IMG/VR virus record: IMGVR_UViG_3300021197_000217
Span: 1 to 22,178 of that record
Origin: a virus
Strand: one strand, 5' to 3'
DNA length: 22,178 nt
A program made the position numbers and the translations under genes. Of the stretch, positions 21,799 to 22,178 are shown in pieces (the stretch's first letter is position 1; every line of letters begins with the position of its first letter). The notes under the pieces are model-generated. The model was given only the letters and a program-made list of their open reading frames with translations. It was not told the origin of the DNA and ran no database searches.

Positions 21799-22178
21799 TT
21801 AAACTGCTCTCATATAGTTTTTTCTATTTAGCAACTCGACTCGCATACGCTTCAAACCATCTTCGTATTCCTTCAAAGCAAACTGAGCAGTCTGAGTGTC
21901 AGAACGGAACATGTAGGTGTAGTATTTTGAACGAGCATTGATAACTGGCTCAAAACGTTCTGGTATGATAGATGTGTCTGTTGCCGCCGACAGTGCAGAT
22001 GATGCAACGTAGTAATCAAACTTCAAACTGCGATTGCTGGTGTCGGGTATAGGTGTCAAACCTATTTCATCGTTGTATGTGGTGTAGACATACTCTGGAT
22101 CACCAAACTTATCAACGTCAGGTCGGGAGTCTCTTTCTCTGTACCGCTCTGTATACTCCTCGTAGGACAAGTATTTCA
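21799..22178 (-). CDS. Tail adaptor (T7 gp11-like), C-terminal part (partial)
   Basis: The reading frame stays open to the right edge (AAA TAC TTG TCC), so the true start lies outside; the TTG at 22168-22170 is not a convincing start. The visible C-terminal 126 residues include PERFEPVINARSKYYTYMFR and ALKEYEDGLKRMRVELLN, a long helical end typical of podovirus tail tubular protein A (adaptor) proteins, which join the portal to the nozzle. It ends one base before the nozzle gene, in T7 order. No catalytic motif is expected. Confidence 0.5.
   Translation of the reverse strand, partial: KYLSYEEYTERYRERDSRPDVDKFGDPEYVYTTYNDEIGLTPIPDTSNRSLKFDYYVASSALSAATDTSIIPERFEPVINARSKYYTYMFRSDTQTAQFALKEYEDGLKRMRVELLNRKNYMRAV

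Overview
The window is a dense, nearly gap-free stretch of a tailed double-stranded DNA phage genome, most likely a marine podovirus. The replication genes resemble the T7 world: the C-terminal end of a family A DNA polymerase, a probable ssDNA-binding protein and a T7 endonuclease I homologue. They occur with a RecB/Cas4-type nuclease, a DUF3310 protein and a vitamin-B12-dependent (class II) ribonucleotide reductase. The structural genes have a T7-like order: adaptor, nozzle, fibre, then a set of ejection proteins. This combination is known from marine podoviruses of the HMO-2011-like and cobavirus types that infect alphaproteobacteria. That placement is inference; no terminase, portal, capsid, RNA polymerase, lysis or integrase gene lies in the window to test it.

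Left arm (1-6155, all + strand) is a tightly packed replication and nucleotide-metabolism operon. In order it holds polA (3' end only), probable SSB, iron-sulfur PD-(D/E)XK nuclease, unknown 126-aa protein, endonuclease I, unknown 114-aa protein, DUF3310, class II RNR, a 53-residue zinc-ribbon protein, a small acidic coiled-coil-like protein, a second PD-(D/E)XK-like nuclease and an unknown 74-aa protein. Most neighbours overlap by a few bases or are separated by a few bases. The likely job is breakdown of DNA, conversion of host nucleotides to dNTPs, and replication, recombination and resolution of phage DNA.

Right arm (6152-22178, all - strand, read right to left) is a virion module. It holds a tail adaptor (3' end only), a 576-aa beta-rich tail nozzle/stabilisation-type protein, an 813-aa repeat-built tail fibre, a 315-aa glycine-rich adhesin-like protein and a 116-aa probable tail-fibre chaperone. 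After these come a 74-aa single-membrane-segment protein, a 443-aa ejection-type protein with 11-residue repeats, two small virion-type proteins, two large ejection-core-type proteins (743 and 1601 aa) and a small very basic Met/Gly-rich protein.

The two arms converge with no spacer: both last genes end on the same palindromic CTAG (6152-6155). The only strong intrinsic terminator seen for the left operon lies 355 bases further on, inside the coding sequence of the opposing 158-aa gene (6511-6538). Strong hairpins also sit just after the ssb stop codon (997-1026) and inside the zinc-ribbon gene (5148-5192). No tRNA, CRISPR array, insertion sequence or attachment site was seen, and there is no gene-free stretch over 300 bases.
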